In this document: positions 5,565 to 5,837 of the stretch, one piece after another
Layout: every line of letters begins with the position of its first letter
Numbering within the stretch: position 1 is the first letter of the stretch
Assembly (NCBI GenBank): GCA_016463555.1
Contig: JAEMRB010000037.1
Location: forward strand, 1 to 5,837
From: Chloroflexota bacterium
Lineage (GTDB): Bacteria; Chloroflexota; Limnocylindria; Limnocylindrales; Limnocylindraceae
Length of the DNA stretch: 5,837 nucleotides
Direction of reading: 5' to 3'
Translations under genes and position numbers: made by a program
Notes under the pieces: model-generated
Database searches by the model: none
What the model saw: the letters and a program-made list of their open reading frames with translations, nothing else
Told to the model about the DNA's origin: nothing

Positions 5565-5837
5565 CTACCAGATGTCGTCGCCCTCCCCCTTCGCGGGGGT
5601 GCGCTTACGGTTTAGGGCGTGGTCTTCATGCTCGCTCGCCGCCTTACGGGCGGCATCGATTGCCGCTTGCAGCGCACCGGTGCCTCCCGTTAAGCCATGC
5701 GGCGCCTCGAAGAGATGATCAGGGAGGCCCTCCTTCTCGTCGCGCGCGCGCCCCTTCGTTTCGCCAAGGAAGGGCATGCCGAGTCGCTCGACCGCGTCGA
5801 GTGAGGCGCGCAGCACAGCGCCCTTGGCGGCCACCAC
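5565..5837 (-). CDS. Uncharacterised protein, C-terminal part (runs off the window edge)
   Basis: The last 91 codons of a reading frame that is still open at the window edge (the first codon is GTG). The upstream part is not visible, so it is treated as partial. I do not recognise the family. The visible region has a helix-like segment (LRASLDAVERLG), then a charged stretch (K-G-R-A-R-D-E-K-E-G), a glycine-containing middle (HGLTGGTGALQAAIDAARKA) and a charged, polar tail ending in G-E-G-D-D-I-W. The tail looks disordered. Its stop is 11 bases from the next possible start, which suggests co-transcription with the helical protein downstream. An ATG at about residue 21 exists but has no reason to be preferred. 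Confidence 0.6.
   Translation of the reverse strand: MVAAKGAVLRASLDAVERLGMPFLGETKGRARDEKEGLPDHLFEAPHGLTGGTGALQAAIDAARKAASEHEDHALNRKRTPAKGEGDDIW

Overview
This window comes from a GC-rich bacterium. It carries a SufU-type SUF iron-sulfur assembly cluster controlled by an Rrf2-family regulator. SufU-dependent SUF, an MshD-like tandem acetyltransferase and the codon choice fit a Gram-positive or Chloroflexota/Actinomycetota-like lineage, but nothing in the sequence fixes the taxon. Genes are packed tightly, mostly on the minus strand. There are no tRNA or rRNA genes, CRISPR arrays or insertion sequences, and no stretch over 300 bases lacks a gene.

Left region (1-2744, minus strand, read right to left): an Rrf2/IscR-like regulator with three Cys residues, then SufC (ABC ATPase), SufS (cysteine desulfurase) and the first 29 residues of SufU (sulfur-transfer scaffold), which is cut by the window edge. 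Gaps are 3-23 bases and good ribosome binding sites precede each gene, so this looks like one operon. The regulator probably senses Fe-S or iron status and controls the operon and itself. SufB and SufD, the usual partners of SufC, are not between these genes.

Middle (2745-3827): a 60-base AT-rich divergent intergenic region separates the regulator from a plus-strand gene for a tandem-GNAT acetyltransferase. That gene has no Shine-Dalgarno sequence and is probably leaderless or nearly so.

Right region (3835-5837, minus strand): a second tight gene string. In transcription order it holds the C-terminal end of an unrecognised protein, a helical protein of about 160-169 residues that weakly resembles the RsbRD N-terminal domain, a DUF433 protein, a MIP18/DUF59 (SufT-like) Fe-S assembly factor and a PduO-type cob(I)alamin adenosyltransferase. 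The last three are linked by two 4-base start/stop overlaps, so they are probably translationally coupled. The acetyltransferase and the adenosyltransferase converge tail to tail, 7 bases apart.

Taken together, the window is mainly about Fe-S cluster assembly (SufC/SufS/SufU, the DUF59 factor, a cluster-sensing regulator) with a cobalamin cofactor enzyme alongside. No clearly new system was found. The points most worth a second look are the orphan DUF433 gene coupled to DUF59 and PduO, the SUF operon without SufB/D between its genes, and a SufS with an altered loop after the PLP lysine.
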